Shown: positions 5,467 through 5,898 of the stretch, piece after piece | How the letters are laid out: each line of letters begins with the position of its first letter | How positions within the stretch are numbered: position 1 is the first letter of the stretch | Origin: Candidatus Roizmanbacteria bacterium CG_4_10_14_0_2_um_filter_36_35 | GTDB lineage: Bacteria > Patescibacteriota > Microgenomatia > UBA1406 > GWC2-37-13 | Reading direction: 5' to 3' | Length of the DNA: 5,898 nucleotides | Assembly: GCA_002792355.1 (NCBI GenBank) | Contig: PFOE01000004.1 | Coordinates: 1 to 5,898 of the forward strand | The notes under the pieces: generated by a model | The model's input: the letters and a program-made list of their open reading frames with translations, nothing else | What the model was told of the DNA's origin: nothing | The model's database searches: none | Translations under genes and position numbers: made by a program

Positions 5467-5489
5467 GGGTGACTGGCAAGCAGTCACCC
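5467..5489. repeat. 9-bp hairpin with 5-nt loop
   Basis: GGGTGACTG (5467-5475), loop GCAAG, CAGTCACCC (5481-5489). Only three T follow on the plus strand, so it is at best a poor intrinsic terminator, and no gene ends just before it. Confidence 0.8.
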
Positions 5490-5719
5490 TTTGACCGGAA
5501 GTTACTCAACCGATCAAGAACAAGAAATTTTAATTTCGGTCGTCTTTCTTTGTCGTTCGGTTCACAGTTGTATAAGGTTCCCTCTCTCTGTCGAAAGACT
5601 CCCTTTATAAAACTAAAGTTAAGGCAGACTGGGGAATAAGGAATATGGTCGAAAGAAAATGCCCGTCCCTAAATCTTAACCAACCTTTGGGGAATACTTG
5701 AAGAAGTTGCCTCTACCTT

Positions 5720-5786
5720 TCTCTCTCAGTTGATTTGGGATATCAAACCAATAAGGATAATCTTAATCCAAATCAACTCAGAGAGA
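5720..5786. repeat. Long inverted repeat, about 21-bp stem
   Basis: The left arm (5720-5741, starting TCTCTCTC and ending TTTGGGAT) is complementary to the right arm (5766-5786, starting ATCCAAATC and ending AGAGAGA) with one mismatch (C5727 opposite C5779) and one extra G. The loop is 24 nt. It is the longest stem in the window. Confidence 0.85.
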
Positions 5787-5837
5787 TATAGTTATAGTTT
5801 GTTTCTGTAGTTGGGTAGATCAAAGGTTATCGGGACT

Positions 5838-5890
5838 CGCTCCATTGCGGGTTACAAGTTCTTAATCAAAACCTAACCCGCAATCGAGCG
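5838..5890. repeat. Long inverted repeat, 17-bp stem
   Basis: CGCTCCATTGCGGGTTA (5838-5854) is complementary to TAACCCGCAATCGAGCG (5874-5890) with a single mismatch at C5843; the loop is 19 nt. The right arm is followed by GTATTTTG at the window edge, a weak T run, so a plus-strand terminator is possible but unproven. Confidence 0.85.
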
Positions 5891-5898
5891 GTATTTTG

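Larger units (their letters stand above)
5017..5898. other. Hairpin-rich non-coding region, function unknown
   Basis: No credible protein gene or tRNA is seen in these ~880 bases on either strand. The left half is GC-richer than the genes: hand counts give 34/60 for 5161-5220 and 39/60 for 5281-5340, against 18/60 for 1261-1320 inside the fusion gene. At least seven distinct inverted repeats lie between 5154 and 5890, and G runs occur on the plus strand at 5084-5171. I looked for landmarks of RNase P RNA, tmRNA, SRP RNA and group II intron domain V and found none. It may be a structured non-coding RNA, a mobile element edge, or decayed intergenic DNA. Confidence 0.6.

Noticed and set aside
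5248..5487. Minus-strand open frame of 79 codons in the hairpin-rich region
   Set aside because: It starts with GTG inside a hairpin, spans several inverted repeats, is low in hydrophobic residues and matches no family pattern I know; its openness follows from GC-rich composition.
5467..5495. Rho-independent terminator
   Set aside because: The stem is good but only three T follow and no gene ends upstream on that strand.
5772..5800. GAGAGATATAGTTATAG resembling the group I intron S element
   Set aside because: No matching P, Q or R core elements were found and the segment is part of a long inverted repeat; no interrupted gene flanks it.
5017..5898. CRISPR array
   Set aside because: The repeats are inverted and differ from each other; there are no regularly spaced identical direct repeats.

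Overview
The window looks like a piece of a small, compact bacterial genome, most likely Candidate Phyla Radiation (Patescibacteria, perhaps Microgenomates-like). This is inferred from AT-rich coding DNA, gaps of 0-6 nt between genes, almost no Shine-Dalgarno sites in the main operon, tRNA genes packed against and overlapping protein genes, and gene types common in that group. TGA is used as a stop (end of the DUF998-like gene), so the UGA=Gly code of some relatives does not apply. Lineage cannot be fixed from this sequence alone.

Layout. Positions 1-252 (+) hold the C-terminal end of a protein that resembles the tail of CPR-type serine recombinases; its last ~21 codons run antisense through a tRNA-Ser(UGA). 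That tRNA and a tRNA-Cys(GCA) form a minus-strand pair with a good promoter at 377-405. A 71-nt imperfect hairpin (435-505) separates them from a plus-strand operon at 540-3647: tRNA-Ser(CGA), Nudix hydrolase, a VKOR-dihydroorotate dehydrogenase fusion, an Ap4A-type Nudix hydrolase and a six-helix DUF998-like membrane protein. The tRNA's encoded CCA shares its A with the ATG of the first Nudix gene. On the minus strand, a class I/II aminotransferase (3724-4921) is followed 5 nt later by tRNA-Gly(GCC), probably on one transcript. The aminotransferase N-terminus is split by a one-base frameshift, and its start is preceded by a perfect 14-bp hairpin with a GUAA loop that buries a Shine-Dalgarno-like AAGGTG. 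From about 5017 to the end there is no credible gene, only a GC-richer, hairpin-dense stretch of unknown role.

How the genes may work together. The plus-strand operon mixes nucleotide clean-up (two Nudix enzymes), pyrimidine-type redox chemistry (dihydroorotate dehydrogenase) and membrane thiol/quinone chemistry (VKOR). The single 518-residue fusion places a cytoplasmic FMN dehydrogenase on the inner face of a four-helix quinone-linked thiol oxidoreductase, and is the most unusual protein here. The strongest regulatory signal is the hairpin in front of the aminotransferase. The most puzzling stretch is the hairpin-rich right end.
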